NCBI GenBank assembly: GCA_029262065.1
Contig: JAJDAC010000041.1
Coordinates: 124,001-188,000, forward strand
DNA length: 64,000 nt
Source of the DNA: Candidatus Krumholzibacteriota bacterium
GTDB taxonomy: Bacteria; Krumholzibacteriota; Krumholzibacteriia; JAJRXK01
Direction: 5' to 3'
Shown: positions 26,646 through 37,458 of the stretch, in pieces
How the letters are laid out: every line of letters begins with the position of its first letter
Numbering within the stretch: the first letter of the stretch is position 1
The notes under the pieces: model-generated
Database searches by the model: none
Told to the model about the DNA's origin: nothing
Seen by the model: only the letters and a program-made list of their open reading frames with translations
Position numbers and translations under genes: made by a program

Positions 26646-26723
26646 TTATCTATCCATTTCTATCCATTTCTATCCATTAAATACTAGCCATATTTATCCA
26701 TTCATCTATCCATTTTTATCCAT
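26639..26723 (-). repeat. Seven TATCCAT (ATGGATA) repeats before fic, spaced by helical turns
   Basis: TATCCAT occurs at 26639, 26651, 26661, 26671, 26695, 26707 and 26717. The spacings are 12, 10, 10, 24, 12 and 10 bp, so the copies fall near one face of the helix. Read on the gene's strand, each copy starts with ATGGATA, and the first contains the fic start codon. It may be an operator array for the Fic winged helix or another regulator. Confidence 0.8.
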
Positions 26724-26843
26724 AAATTAGATTTAGAAAGCTATGTAACTGTTTGTCAATGGGTTACCCGGGTGACGAAATTGTCTATGTGATGACCAAT
26801 GACCTCATCCGGTCTCTCGGCGCCGCTCTTTCGAGAGCGCGGA

Positions 26844-26867
26844 GGGATGGGACCCGGGTCCCATCCC
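26844..26867 (-). terminator. 24-bp perfect palindrome after the OPT transporter gene
   Basis: GGGATGGGACCC is followed directly by its exact complement, with no loop, 17 bp past the OPT stop codon. A second small hairpin, CGCTCT-TTCG-AGAGCG, lies at 26825-26840. Together they probably end OPT transcription, although T runs are lacking; a protein-binding site is possible. Confidence 0.55.
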
Positions 26868-26883
26868 TAGGATTTACTTGGCC

Positions 26884-28866
<1,983 letters not shown>

Positions 28867-28922
28867 AGTGTTCGTGCGAAACGTCGAGTCTAGGAGCCAC
28901 CATGAGCAGCGTCAACGAACGC

Positions 28923-29162
28923 TCAGTGAACGGTCCCATCGGGCTCGTCCATGAAGTTCTCGGCGAAGCCGATTTCGAACTCCTCGGCGCTCATGAGCCG
29001 ATCGGTGGCATTGGGGCCCTGCCAGGCCGATCCGTATTCCAGCGGCACCAGCCGGGCTACCGGCCGGCCGAACTTGGAAATTACGATCTCCTCGCCCGAG
29101 GAAGCGCGTTCGAGCAGATTCGAGAGGTGAGTCTGGGCTTCGTGCAGATCGACCTGGATCAA
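28923..29162 (-). CDS. Phd/YefM-type antitoxin without an adjacent toxin
   Basis: The start is the TTG at 29162, seven bases after CGGAGG, giving 79 residues. IQVDLHEAQTHLSNLLERAS followed by EEIVISKFGRPVARLVPL is the conserved N-terminal DNA-binding and dimerisation half of Phd/YefM antitoxins. The C-terminal half (SAEEFEIGFAENFMDEPDG) is acidic, as toxin-binding tails usually are. A toxin gene of PIN, RelE or Doc type would be expected next to it, but only 56 bp separate it from the OPT gene and no ORF precedes it. It may be a solitary regulator or a module that lost its toxin. The Fic protein nearby, a relative of Doc toxins, is not adjacent. Confidence 0.85.
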   Translation of the reverse strand: MIQVDLHEAQTHLSNLLERASSGEEIVISKFGRPVARLVPLEYGSAWQGPNATDRLMSAEEFEIGFAENFMDEPDGTVH

Positions 29163-29604
29163 GTGGGTGCCTCCGATAGGGGATACTCTTGAGAATAGGC
29201 TAGTTGGGGTCGATTGCCCACCGGGGGAAGCACCGGGCCCGAAACTTCTCGTCCCAGGCCCCCTTGACGCGCCCACCTGCATGTCCCCACCTTCAAGTAC
29301 AAGGTGGCCCTGACCTAAACGACGCGGATTCTTGCCACAATAAGGGGACAGCATGCCTATCCTTGTCTCCCCGTGGCCGCGACGACGTTCTCACGTTCCT
29401 TCTCCAGCTCAGGCAGTCTAGCCCAGCGCTAGGTTCAGCCTCCGGGGGGGCGGCGCGAGCGCGGTGCCGCGCACATGGGGTACGGGTGTTTCCCGCCTGC
29501 GGAAACATCAAGCGGCCACCGGCCGCCCTCCCGACTGGTTGACCACGCAAATTGGGTCTATCCTCTATAGGTCGCCCACGATCGTTCCCCTCCGGAGCCT
29601 CGCA
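29163..29604. other. 442-bp intergenic region with nested inverted repeats
   Basis: No gene is supported here. TGTCCCC at 29282-29288 and GGGGACA at 29344-29350 bound a 69-bp segment containing a 7-bp hairpin, CCACCTT/AAGGTGG (29287-29307). It might be a small mobile repeat or a structured leader. The rest should hold promoters for the antitoxin gene and the BNR gene. Confidence 0.4.
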
Positions 29605-32295
29605 TTGTTTCGCAGACGTCTCGTTCTCGTCGCCGGCGTAGCGGCGATCATCCCATTGGTTTGGTCGCAGCGCGGTTCCAACCCGCCCGCGCTGCCGCCC
29701 ATTGCCGCGTCGCGTCAGGTTGCTGAAGATCCTGGCGCCCGGCAACGTTGGGAAGAACAACGACTCGTCGACCCCGCCACCGGCGAACTCCCTCGTGACA
29801 TCCGTCGACTCGAACAGATTCACGCCAAGCGACTACCCGTGCGCGCGGTGTCGAAGCGACAGGTGGAAGATTGGCAGTGGCGCGGACCCACGAACGTGGG
29901 CGGGCGAACCCGAGCCCTGGCCGTCGACATTTCCGATCCCACGAATCAGACCCTGTTGGCGGGTGGAGCATCGGGCGGCATGTGGCGCACCGTGGACGGG
30001 GGCGAAAGCTGGACCCTCACTACCGGTTCGAGCCAGCTTCAGAACATCACCGCCGTGGCGCAGGACACCCGACCGGGCCGCACCCAGACCTGGTACTACG
30101 GCACCGGAGAGTATCGCGGCGGCTCGGGCGGAGCATCGGGCGCGCAACACCTGGGCGATGGTGTCTTCCGCTCGGACGACGGTGGCGTTACATGGACGCA
30201 GCTTCCCGCGACCGCGAGCAACTCTCCCGCATCGCAGCAGAACTTCGATCTGGTGTGGGAAATCGTCACCGACCCCACCAATCTGGAAGAAGACGAGGTC
30301 TACGCCGCCACCTTCGGAGGCATCTATCGGTCGGTGGATGGCGGTGGCAACTGGACCTACGTGCTGGGTAGCATCGGCATGCGATCGCGCTTCACCGATG
30401 TGGCCATTGCCAGCAACGGCGTGCTGTGGGCGTCGCTCAGTTCCGACGGCCAAATCAAGGGCATCTGGCGTTCGGAAGACGGCATTCTCTGGGAGAAGAA
30501 CGAACCCGACGGCTTCCAGGCCAGCCACCGCGTGGTGTTTGCCATTGCTCCATCGGATCCTTCGACCGTGTATTCCATCTTCGCGAACTACAATGTCCTG
30601 GGCAACAACCAGATGTTTCGCTACGACGAGACCACCAGCCAGTGGACGCCACTCGACGACATCCTGTTCGACCTGCCCAACCCCGTGGACCAGGAACCCT
30701 GGGCGTACCAGACCTATCTGAGCTACTGCCAGACCCTCACCGTACACCCACAGGATCCAGAAACGGTGTTCCTGGGCGGTGTGAACCTCTACCGGCATCG
30801 CAGCGGCTTTCGCGGGTCGGCCGGCACCGAACTCATCGGCGGCCACCTGTACCCCGACTTTCACGCCGACCAGCAGGTGTTGGTGTTTCCTCCTGGATCC
30901 ACGCGCGTGGCCTTCGCGGGAAACGACGGCGGCGTTTATCGGACTGACGACATCCTGGCCGCCGTGGTGGAATGGACCCCGTTGAACAACGGGTACAACA
31001 CCTCGCAATTCTATACGGTGGCATTGGACGAACACACGCCCGGCAGTCCGATTCTGGTGGGAGGACTCCAGGACAACGGGAGCTACTGGACCGGAAGCGG
31101 CACCTCGACCACCGACTGGATTCACACCCTGGGCGGAGACGGTTCGTTCTGCGCTATCGGCAACACCAGCGGTCCCGTGGACACCTACTACCTATCGGCC
31201 CAGGTGGGTCAGGTGTTCCGGGTTCGTCTGGGCGACAACGGTGATCTGGTCAATTGGACTCAGGTGGATCCGGTGGACGCGGGCTTCTACCTGTTCATCA
31301 ATCCGTTCATTCTGGACCCGCTTGACCCCAACGTCATGTACGTGACCACGGCCCAGGGCGTCTGGCGAAACGTGGATCTGGACTCCATCCCCGACTACCA
31401 GGAATCGCCTACCGACGTAGGCTGGGAACACTTCACGACCGAGCCAGATCTGCAGAACCTGTCGGCCATTGCCCTTTCGCGCGCGCCGGGGCGCACGTTG
31501 TACTACGCAACCTCCGAGGGCGCGATCTTCAAGGTCGCCGATGCCCCGAACCAGGTGGCCGGTGTTACGCCGACGAACATATCGGACGGCCAGGGCCTAC
31601 CCGTGGCCTACGTAAGCTCGCTCGCCGTGAACCCCCAGGACGACGCCCACGTGCTGGTTGGCTATTCCAACTATGGCGTGGTGAGCATCTACGAAACCAC
31701 CGACGCGGGCGCCACGTGGACTGCCGTGGAAGGAAACCTGGCCGGGGACAACGGACCCTCGGTGCGTTCGTTGGCAATTGCGCCGTCGGCGTTCGGGTCC
31801 ATTTTCTACGCCGGAACCAGCACCGGCCTGTACTCGACGCTCACCCTCAACGGGAATGCGACCGTGTGGGCGCGGGAATCGAACGATCTCATTGGCGCAA
31901 ACGTGGTGGACATGGTCACCACACGGGTCAGCGACGGTACCGTGGCCGTGGCCACGCATGGCCGCGGAGTGTACACCCAGCAATTGGCCACGGGCCCCAC
32001 CGCGGTACCCGACCTCAGCCAGACGCAACTGAAACAGAACGTTCCCAATCCCTTCAATCCGCGCACGACCATCTCGTACACGGTTTCCGAGCCCGGACAC
32101 GCCGAACTGGCGGTGTACGACACGCGGGGTCGACTGGTGCGGACATTGGTCGACGGACCGCACGAGGCCGGGCCCCACACCTCCACCTGGGCGGGTCAAG
32201 ACGAAGAAGGTCGCGCAGTCGCGAGTGGTGTGTACTACTATCGTCTGGTAACCACGCGCTCGGTCGAAACGCGCGAAATGACCCTGATTCGCTGA
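29605..32295 (+). CDS. Exported BNR/sialidase-like beta-propeller protein with FlgD-like tail
   Basis: The likely start is TTG at 29605, seven bases after CCGGAG, giving 896 residues; an in-frame extension to 29464 has no such site. A signal peptide (to about 24) is followed by repeated Asp-box motifs: WRTVDGGESW, FRSDDGGVTW, YRSVDGGGNW, YETTDAGATW and others. These build one or two beta-propellers of the VPS10/sortilin or sialidase type; catalytic sialidase residues cannot be confirmed. From about residue 812, NVPNPFNPRTTISY opens the FlgD-like C-terminal domain ending MTLIR. It is a secreted or surface protein, perhaps glycan- or protein-binding. Confidence 0.85.
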   Translation: MFRRRLVLVAGVAAIIPLVWSQRGSNPPALPPIAASRQVAEDPGARQRWEEQRLVDPATGELPRDIRRLEQIHAKRLPVRAVSKRQVEDWQWRGPTNVGGRTRALAVDISDPTNQTLLAGGASGGMWRTVDGGESWTLTTGSSQLQNITAVAQDTRPGRTQTWYYGTGEYRGGSGGASGAQHLGDGVFRSDDGGVTWTQLPATASNSPASQQNFDLVWEIVTDPTNLEEDEVYAATFGGIYRSVDGGGNWTYVLGSIGMRSRFTDVAIASNGVLWASLSSDGQIKGIWRSEDGILWEKNEPDGFQASHRVVFAIAPSDPSTVYSIFANYNVLGNNQMFRYDETTSQWTPLDDILFDLPNPVDQEPWAYQTYLSYCQTLTVHPQDPETVFLGGVNLYRHRSGFRGSAGTELIGGHLYPDFHADQQVLVFPPGSTRVAFAGNDGGVYRTDDILAAVVEWTPLNNGYNTSQFYTVALDEHTPGSPILVGGLQDNGSYWTGSGTSTTDWIHTLGGDGSFCAIGNTSGPVDTYYLSAQVGQVFRVRLGDNGDLVNWTQVDPVDAGFYLFINPFILDPLDPNVMYVTTAQGVWRNVDLDSIPDYQESPTDVGWEHFTTEPDLQNLSAIALSRAPGRTLYYATSEGAIFKVADAPNQVAGVTPTNISDGQGLPVAYVSSLAVNPQDDAHVLVGYSNYGVVSIYETTDAGATWTAVEGNLAGDNGPSVRSLAIAPSAFGSIFYAGTSTGLYSTLTLNGNATVWARESNDLIGANVVDMVTTRVSDGTVAVATHGRGVYTQQLATGPTAVPDLSQTQLKQNVPNPFNPRTTISYTVSEPGHAELAVYDTRGRLVRTLVDGPHEAGPHTSTWAGQDEEGRAVASGVYYYRLVTTRSVETREMTLIR

Positions 32296-32314
32296 CCCCG
32301 GGAACGCTCCGTCC

Positions 32315-33064
32315 ATGGAATCCTCGCCCAACTGGTACGAAGGCTTCTTCTCTGGTCTGTGGCTCACCGTGCAACGCCAGGCGTGGACCGAGGAGCAGAC
32401 GGCGAGCGACGGCGAGGCCATCGTAGACATTCTCAAGCCCACGGAGCCTCTGCGCATACTGGACGTGCCGTGCGGTAACGGCCGTATTTCCCTCGACCTG
32501 GCGCGGCGCGGCCACCAGGTAACGGGAGTCGACTTCACCCCGTCTTTTCTCGAGTCCGCGCGCGAGAGCGCAAGCGCCCAGGGGCGCGACGTCGACTTCC
32601 GCGCGGGCGACATGCGCGAACTGGCCTTCGACAACGAGTTCGACGCCGCGATCTGTATGTGGGGAAGCCTGGGCTACGGCACCGAAGATGACGACCGGCG
32701 CACGGTAGCGGGCGTGGCGCGGGCCCTGAAGGCCGGCGGCGTATTCATTCTCGATCTGCACGTTGCCGAAACCCTGTTGGTGCAATTTGAAGAGCGCTCG
32801 TGGTACTGGGCCGGAGATGTCCTGGTGGCTGAAGAGCGTGCCTTCGATCACGCAACCGGCCGCTGCGAGGCAAGCTGGACCTTCCAGTCACCCCGCGAGC
32901 GCGAACAGAAGCACTCGTCGATTCGCATCTACACCTATCGGGAATTGGCCAACTTGTTGTCCGACTGTGGCTTGGAAATCCAGGAAACGTTCGGCTCGAT
33001 GGACCTGGAGCCCTTCGAGGTGGGGTCATCGCGCCTGGTGCTGGCCGCCGCCAAGGTGTCCTGA
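32315..33064 (+). CDS. Class I SAM-dependent methyltransferase
   Basis: In this 249-residue protein, LRILDVPCGNGRISLDLARRG is motif I, binding S-adenosylmethionine, and VTGVDFTPSFLESARE supplies the acidic residue for the ribose. FDAAICMWGSLGYGTEDDD corresponds to motifs IV and V. The fold is clear, but the substrate is not indicated. No signal peptide. It starts 19 bp after the BNR protein gene and may be co-transcribed with it, with no visible functional link. Confidence 0.88.
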   Translation: MESSPNWYEGFFSGLWLTVQRQAWTEEQTASDGEAIVDILKPTEPLRILDVPCGNGRISLDLARRGHQVTGVDFTPSFLESARESASAQGRDVDFRAGDMRELAFDNEFDAAICMWGSLGYGTEDDDRRTVAGVARALKAGGVFILDLHVAETLLVQFEERSWYWAGDVLVAEERAFDHATGRCEASWTFQSPREREQKHSSIRIYTYRELANLLSDCGLEIQETFGSMDLEPFEVGSSRLVLAAAKVS

Positions 33065-33192
33065 ACTGCAGTTCCTTCCCGCTTGATCGCTCCCCGGCAA
33101 ATCATTCCACTCCGCCCGTTCTGGCCTCGTTCCCGCCAGGGGTTTCAGCGTCAGGTAGTTGTACGACTCCCCGCTAAGCGTGCTGGTCGCCC

Positions 33193-35193
33193 ATGAGCAC
33201 CCGAAAACCATCGCCAGGTTCCACCGCCCGGCCCAAGGTAGCGAACGATACCTACCGCAAGGTGTTCGATCGCGTAGCCGACGCGATCATCATCCACGAT
33301 CGTAAGACCCACAAGATCATCGATGTGAATGCCACCGCGCTGAACCGCTACGGCTACACGCTCGAAGAATTCCGGACCATGACTCCCTTCGATCTACATC
33401 CGAAGGAAGAGTTGGATGTGGTGCACGAGAAAATCGACGTACGCAACGCCGACGATCCCAACGAGTACGTTCATCTGTCGAAGGACGGTCAGACGTTCTC
33501 GGTGGAGATACTCAGCGATCAGGTTTGGTACGAAGGCACCGAGGCATGGCTGAGCATCGTACGCGACATCACCGAGCGTAACCGCGCGCAGGAAGAGGTC
33601 GCTCGCGCCCGCGATGAAGCCCTTATGGCTTCCAAGCACAAGTCGGCATTCCTGGCCGCCATCAGCCATGAGTTGCGTACCCCCATGAACGGCGTGCTGG
33701 GAATGGTAGCGCTGCTACTGGATACGGGGCTGTCCACCGAGCAACGCGACTTCAGCGAGACCATCCAGATGGCCGGCGAGTCGATGCTTCAGCTGATCAA
33801 CCAGATCCTCGACCTGTCCAAGATAGAAGCCGGCAAGCTGGAGATCGAGCCCATTCCTTTCGAGTTGAAGAACGAAATCGAAGCGGTCCACAAGATCCTC
33901 ACACCGCGCGCGGTGGAATCCGGAATCGAGCTGAAGCTCCAGCTCGCACCCGAAGTGAATCGCCAACGACTCATCGGCGACCCTGGACGCATTCGTCAGG
34001 TCGTAACAAACCTGGCTGGCAACGCGATAAAGTTCACCAAGGAAGGACACGTGGCCATGCGTGTCCGTTGCATTGGTCAGTCCAACGGGAGCATGTCACT
34101 TCAGTTCGCGGTGGAAGACACCGGCATTGGAATTCCCGAAGAGAAGATCCACAAGATATTCGAAGAGTTCGCCCAGGCCGACACATCCACCTACCGTCAG
34201 TTTGGGGGCACCGGACTGGGACTGGCCATCAGCAAGAAGCTGGTGGAGCTCATGGGCGGCGAGCTGCACGTTTCGAGTACGCCCGACGAAGGCTCCACGT
34301 TCTGGTTCACGCTGGACCTCGAGACCGATGGCAAGACCCGCGACAAGCACATCGGAGACCCTGGCTCAGGCGTGCTGGTAGTGCACGGTGACCAAGGACG
34401 ACGACACTCACTCGAGGCCGCGGTCCGGGCCGAAGGACTGCCGGTCACGTCGGCCGAAACCAGCGTCGAAGCGCTGCACCTGATTGCAACGGCCGGTGCA
34501 CACGGCCGCCCGTTCCGCTGCGGGCTGATCAGCTACGAACTGCCTGATCTCGACGGCGAAACACTGGGTCGGGCCATCAGCCGTCACCGCGGCAACGACG
34601 AACTGCAACTCCTGCTGTTACACGCCGAAGGCAACGACCTACCCGACGAGCGGGTGCAGGGAGCGGGCTACCAAGGACAGTACGTCGAGCCCGTCGATCT
34701 GCGACGCGTGGGCGCTTGGTTGCACGAAATCTTTCCCGATGATCCCGAGTCCGAAGCAAAGCAGCCGCCCGAGTCGCTGGCGGTGGAAGACGACAATACC
34801 CCGGCCAAGGTACTGGTTGTGGAAGACAATCTGGTGAACCAGAAGGTCGTAGCCCACATGCTGTCGAAAATGAACTGCGAAACCGATCTGGCTACCGATG
34901 GACGGGTTGCGTTGGAAATGATGGAAGCCAAGCGCTACGAACTCATTTTCATGGACTGCCAGATGCCCGTCATGGATGGCTACGAAGCGACCCGGGCAAT
35001 TCGTGAACTGGCGGACGACATGAGCCGTACGCCCGTGTGCGCACTTACTGCGAATGCCATGGAAGGCGACCGCGAGCGCTGTTTGGAGGCGGGCATGGAC
35101 GACTACATGAGCAAGCCCGCGACGTCCAATCAGTTGGCGGAGAAACTGGAAAAGTGGGTGTTTGCGCGACGAAGGGTCACCGCCCCGGCCTGA
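33193..35193 (+). CDS. Hybrid sensor histidine kinase with pseudo-receiver and true receiver
   Basis: The 666-residue protein has no membrane segment. A PAS domain (about 20-125) is followed by the dimerisation domain with AAISHELRTPMNGVLGM (His159), then the ATPase domain with the N-box NLAGNAIKFT (about 273), DTGIGI and GTGLGL. Two receiver-like domains follow. In the first, the position of the phospho-accepting Asp is Ser447 (ISYELPDLDG), so it is probably inactive. The second has VLVVEDN and FMDCQMPVMDGYEA with Asp588, and a Lys in MSKPA. It likely passes phosphate to an Hpt protein or acts alone. No partner regulator is nearby and the signal is unknown. Confidence 0.92.
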   Translation: MSTRKPSPGSTARPKVANDTYRKVFDRVADAIIIHDRKTHKIIDVNATALNRYGYTLEEFRTMTPFDLHPKEELDVVHEKIDVRNADDPNEYVHLSKDGQTFSVEILSDQVWYEGTEAWLSIVRDITERNRAQEEVARARDEALMASKHKSAFLAAISHELRTPMNGVLGMVALLLDTGLSTEQRDFSETIQMAGESMLQLINQILDLSKIEAGKLEIEPIPFELKNEIEAVHKILTPRAVESGIELKLQLAPEVNRQRLIGDPGRIRQVVTNLAGNAIKFTKEGHVAMRVRCIGQSNGSMSLQFAVEDTGIGIPEEKIHKIFEEFAQADTSTYRQFGGTGLGLAISKKLVELMGGELHVSSTPDEGSTFWFTLDLETDGKTRDKHIGDPGSGVLVVHGDQGRRHSLEAAVRAEGLPVTSAETSVEALHLIATAGAHGRPFRCGLISYELPDLDGETLGRAISRHRGNDELQLLLLHAEGNDLPDERVQGAGYQGQYVEPVDLRRVGAWLHEIFPDDPESEAKQPPESLAVEDDNTPAKVLVVEDNLVNQKVVAHMLSKMNCETDLATDGRVALEMMEAKRYELIFMDCQMPVMDGYEATRAIRELADDMSRTPVCALTANAMEGDRERCLEAGMDDYMSKPATSNQLAEKLEKWVFARRRVTAPA

Positions 35194-35194
35194 C

Positions 35195-36502
35195 TCAGCG
35201 AACCAGGACCATGGCCGCTACCCGCTGCTCCCCACCGGCCATCACGCGGGCCAGATAGACACCCGACGCGACCGACTCTCCGCGTTCATCTATTCCTGAC
35301 CACCGCGTGTGGTGAGAGCCGGCACCGACCCGTTGGTCCACCAGATCAACCACGTGGCGTCCTCGCAGGTCCACGACCTGTAAACGCACGTGGGTCGCCT
35401 GCGAAACCTCGTACCGGATATTGGTGCTGGGATTGAACGGGTTGGGGAAATTGTCGACCGCACGAACCACCACATCGGGTAAGCCTTCGGCCGCCGTCGC
35501 GTTCTGGTTGAAGTAGAAGGCGCCCACGTCGGCCACGGTCCCGTCTGGATCCAAAGGGAGCAAAGGATCCCCCGCGTCGATGGCCGCACTCATGGGCGCC
35601 AACGCGAAGTCGAACGCCACCGTATCCCGAAAGAGCGGATCCCCATCCAGGTTGCCATAGATACCATCGGTACTACTGAAGTCGTTGGCTCCCTGCGCAT
35701 CGACGTCGATGGTGCCGGGCAATACCATGGAGGCAATTGCGTTGTCGAAGAACAGGTTATGGGCCACTACCGCGTTGTTGGTACCGAACGCACAGATCCC
35801 CCGACCCCGAACCCCGGGGATTCCGTTCTGATAGAACACGTTGTGGCGGATCGTGGGTTCGCTGCTCTCCTGGTAGAACAAGCCGTTGCTGTCGGTGCGC
35901 CCAACCACATTGTGCTCACAAATACCCGCGCTGCTATCGCGATACTGCATGCCATGCGGATCACCGATATGCGCCAGATCGGTATCGTAGTTTTCCCACA
36001 CCACGTTGTGATGGACCCACGCGGTGGACGTTCCCTGGAGGTTGATTCCCGACCCACTCAACTTCGCGCCGTTGTTCCAAACCAGGTTGTTGGCCAGTTC
36101 GGGGTTGCCGCGTCGTACCTGAATACCGCCACCGCGATCGGGTGAGAATCCACCGGTAATGGTGAATCCCTCGATACCTCCTCCCAGCAGCGCGTCGAAC
36201 ACCACGGTCGTCGCGGTCTGCTCGGCGTCGAGAATCGAAGATCCCCAACCAGTCCCGACCAGTCGTACATCGTTGGTAACGGTGATAGGAAAACTCTCAC
36301 CGTTGGTGGACGGAGAATAGATGCCGGCCGCCACCTCCACCCGATCACCGTCGCTGGCCGCGACCAGGGCCTGGCCAATGGTCGCGAAATCGGCGGGAAC
36401 GGCAATCGTGACGGCCGACACCGGAGAATTCATGGCCATGACCACGGCCAACGAGAACGCCGTGGTCGAAAACCGACGGTAGCCCAACGCGAGAGATTGC
36501 AT
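35195..36502 (-). CDS. Exported right-handed parallel beta-helix protein with FlgD-like tail
   Basis: The ATG at 36502 gives 435 residues; a GTG at 36538 is possible but less likely. A signal peptide ends near SAVTIA. DFATIGQALVAASDGDRVEVAAGIY is the opening typical of NosD and pectate-lyase-like beta-helix proteins, and the repeats NNLVWNNGA, HHNVVWENY, EHNVVGRTD and RHNVFYQNG form the coils. From about residue 349, NFPNPFNPSTNIRY starts the FlgD-like domain ending MVLVR. It could bind or cleave surface polysaccharide, but no catalytic residues are evident. It converges on the kinase gene with one base between. Confidence 0.85.
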   Translation of the reverse strand: MQSLALGYRRFSTTAFSLAVVMAMNSPVSAVTIAVPADFATIGQALVAASDGDRVEVAAGIYSPSTNGESFPITVTNDVRLVGTGWGSSILDAEQTATTVVFDALLGGGIEGFTITGGFSPDRGGGIQVRRGNPELANNLVWNNGAKLSGSGINLQGTSTAWVHHNVVWENYDTDLAHIGDPHGMQYRDSSAGICEHNVVGRTDSNGLFYQESSEPTIRHNVFYQNGIPGVRGRGICAFGTNNAVVAHNLFFDNAIASMVLPGTIDVDAQGANDFSSTDGIYGNLDGDPLFRDTVAFDFALAPMSAAIDAGDPLLPLDPDGTVADVGAFYFNQNATAAEGLPDVVVRAVDNFPNPFNPSTNIRYEVSQATHVRLQVVDLRGRHVVDLVDQRVGAGSHHTRWSGIDERGESVASGVYLARVMAGGEQRVAAMVLVR

Positions 36503-36591
36503 GATGTGTTTCCGGGTCGGGGTTTCTCGTACGCGCACGCCGCCGTGTGCCTGTCTATTCTACGCCATGGCCGAAGGAACGTGACGCGCGA

Positions 36592-37440
36592 CTAACGGCG
36601 CAATTCGAAACCGGCGGGAACTCGCGTACGGAGGCCAGTAAGTGCTGCTTTCTCGGCGGGAAGCATATCGCCTCGGTCCACGCCGGCCTGGTCGGGAATG
36701 AACGTCAACCGACGCCCCGACTCGATCGATTCCATGGAACCACCGGGAGGACAGGCTCGTACCTTTCCCTCGAGCACGCACACACAGGTCGAGCTCTCGC
36801 CGTTGATGACGGTCAACGTGGTACCGGTGATTTCGATTTCGGCTTGGCCGGTGAAAATGGCGTAGCGACTACCCACAAAACCAGGTCCTGTGGTAACGCG
36901 TACCAGCCCCGCGGGATCCATCTCGGAATGGACGTGGCGTCCGAACCAGCGGCCCGGCGCCGAGGGCACCGTCATGGCCGTACCGCCTTCGAGTTGCAGC
37001 AACAGTTTGTTGCCAGCCAGCAGTTCGAGCGAACCACCCTCGGGCACCTGCACGCGACCGCCGCGGGCCACGGCCGGGGCCAGCTCCGGTGAGTCCAGAC
37101 TCAGACGTTGTCCGTCGACAGTGATGTGGTCGAGCTGCGAATAAGCATGCACTTGCCAATCGGGGCCGCGATTGGCCAACCCCAAACCCAGTACCAGGAG
37201 TGCGGCAATGGCCACCGGAACAGCCACGAGTTGAATCGACCTACGCGGGGCGCGCGACCGGCGCGGGCGAACCGAGGAAGGGCTGTCATCGGCCGATCGG
37301 TCGACTGGAGTGTTCAAGAACTGGGCACGCAGACTGGACCGGAACTCCTCGCGCGCGGTGGGCACGGGCAGGGAGTCGAGGGCATTCCGCGCCACTCGCT
37401 GTTCGTCGGTCAGAGCCTCGTTGTGTTCTTTGTCATTCAT
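36592..37440 (-). CDS. FecR-like membrane anti-sigma factor (paralogue 1)
   Basis: The 282-residue protein has a cytoplasmic N-terminus with a predicted sigma-binding segment, one membrane helix at about 70-90, and a periplasmic FecR-like domain (GGRVQVPEGGSLELLAG onward). It contains GTTLTVINGESSTCVCVLEGKV with a Cys-x-Cys pair (C219, C221) and a further Cys at 230. Known FecR proteins hold an ECF sigma factor at the membrane and release it on a periplasmic signal. It begins 18 bp after the stop of the sigma gene. The second FecR-like protein at 46833 has the same Cys-x-Cys motif. Confidence 0.85.
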   Translation of the reverse strand: MNDKEHNEALTDEQRVARNALDSLPVPTAREEFRSSLRAQFLNTPVDRSADDSPSSVRPRRSRAPRRSIQLVAVPVAIAALLVLGLGLANRGPDWQVHAYSQLDHITVDGQRLSLDSPELAPAVARGGRVQVPEGGSLELLAGNKLLLQLEGGTAMTVPSAPGRWFGRHVHSEMDPAGLVRVTTGPGFVGSRYAIFTGQAEIEITGTTLTVINGESSTCVCVLEGKVRACPPGGSMESIESGRRLTFIPDQAGVDRGDMLPAEKAALTGLRTRVPAGFELRR

Positions 37441-37458
37441 TCGATTCTCCGCGCCCGA

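Noticed and set aside
26639-26723. CRISPR-like array before fic
   Set aside because: The repeats are 7 bp with 3-17 bp spacers, far too short for CRISPR, and no cas gene is present.
32315-33064. Functional link between the methyltransferase and the BNR protein before it
   Set aside because: They are only neighbours on the same strand; one is cytoplasmic and the other exported, and nothing in either points to the other.
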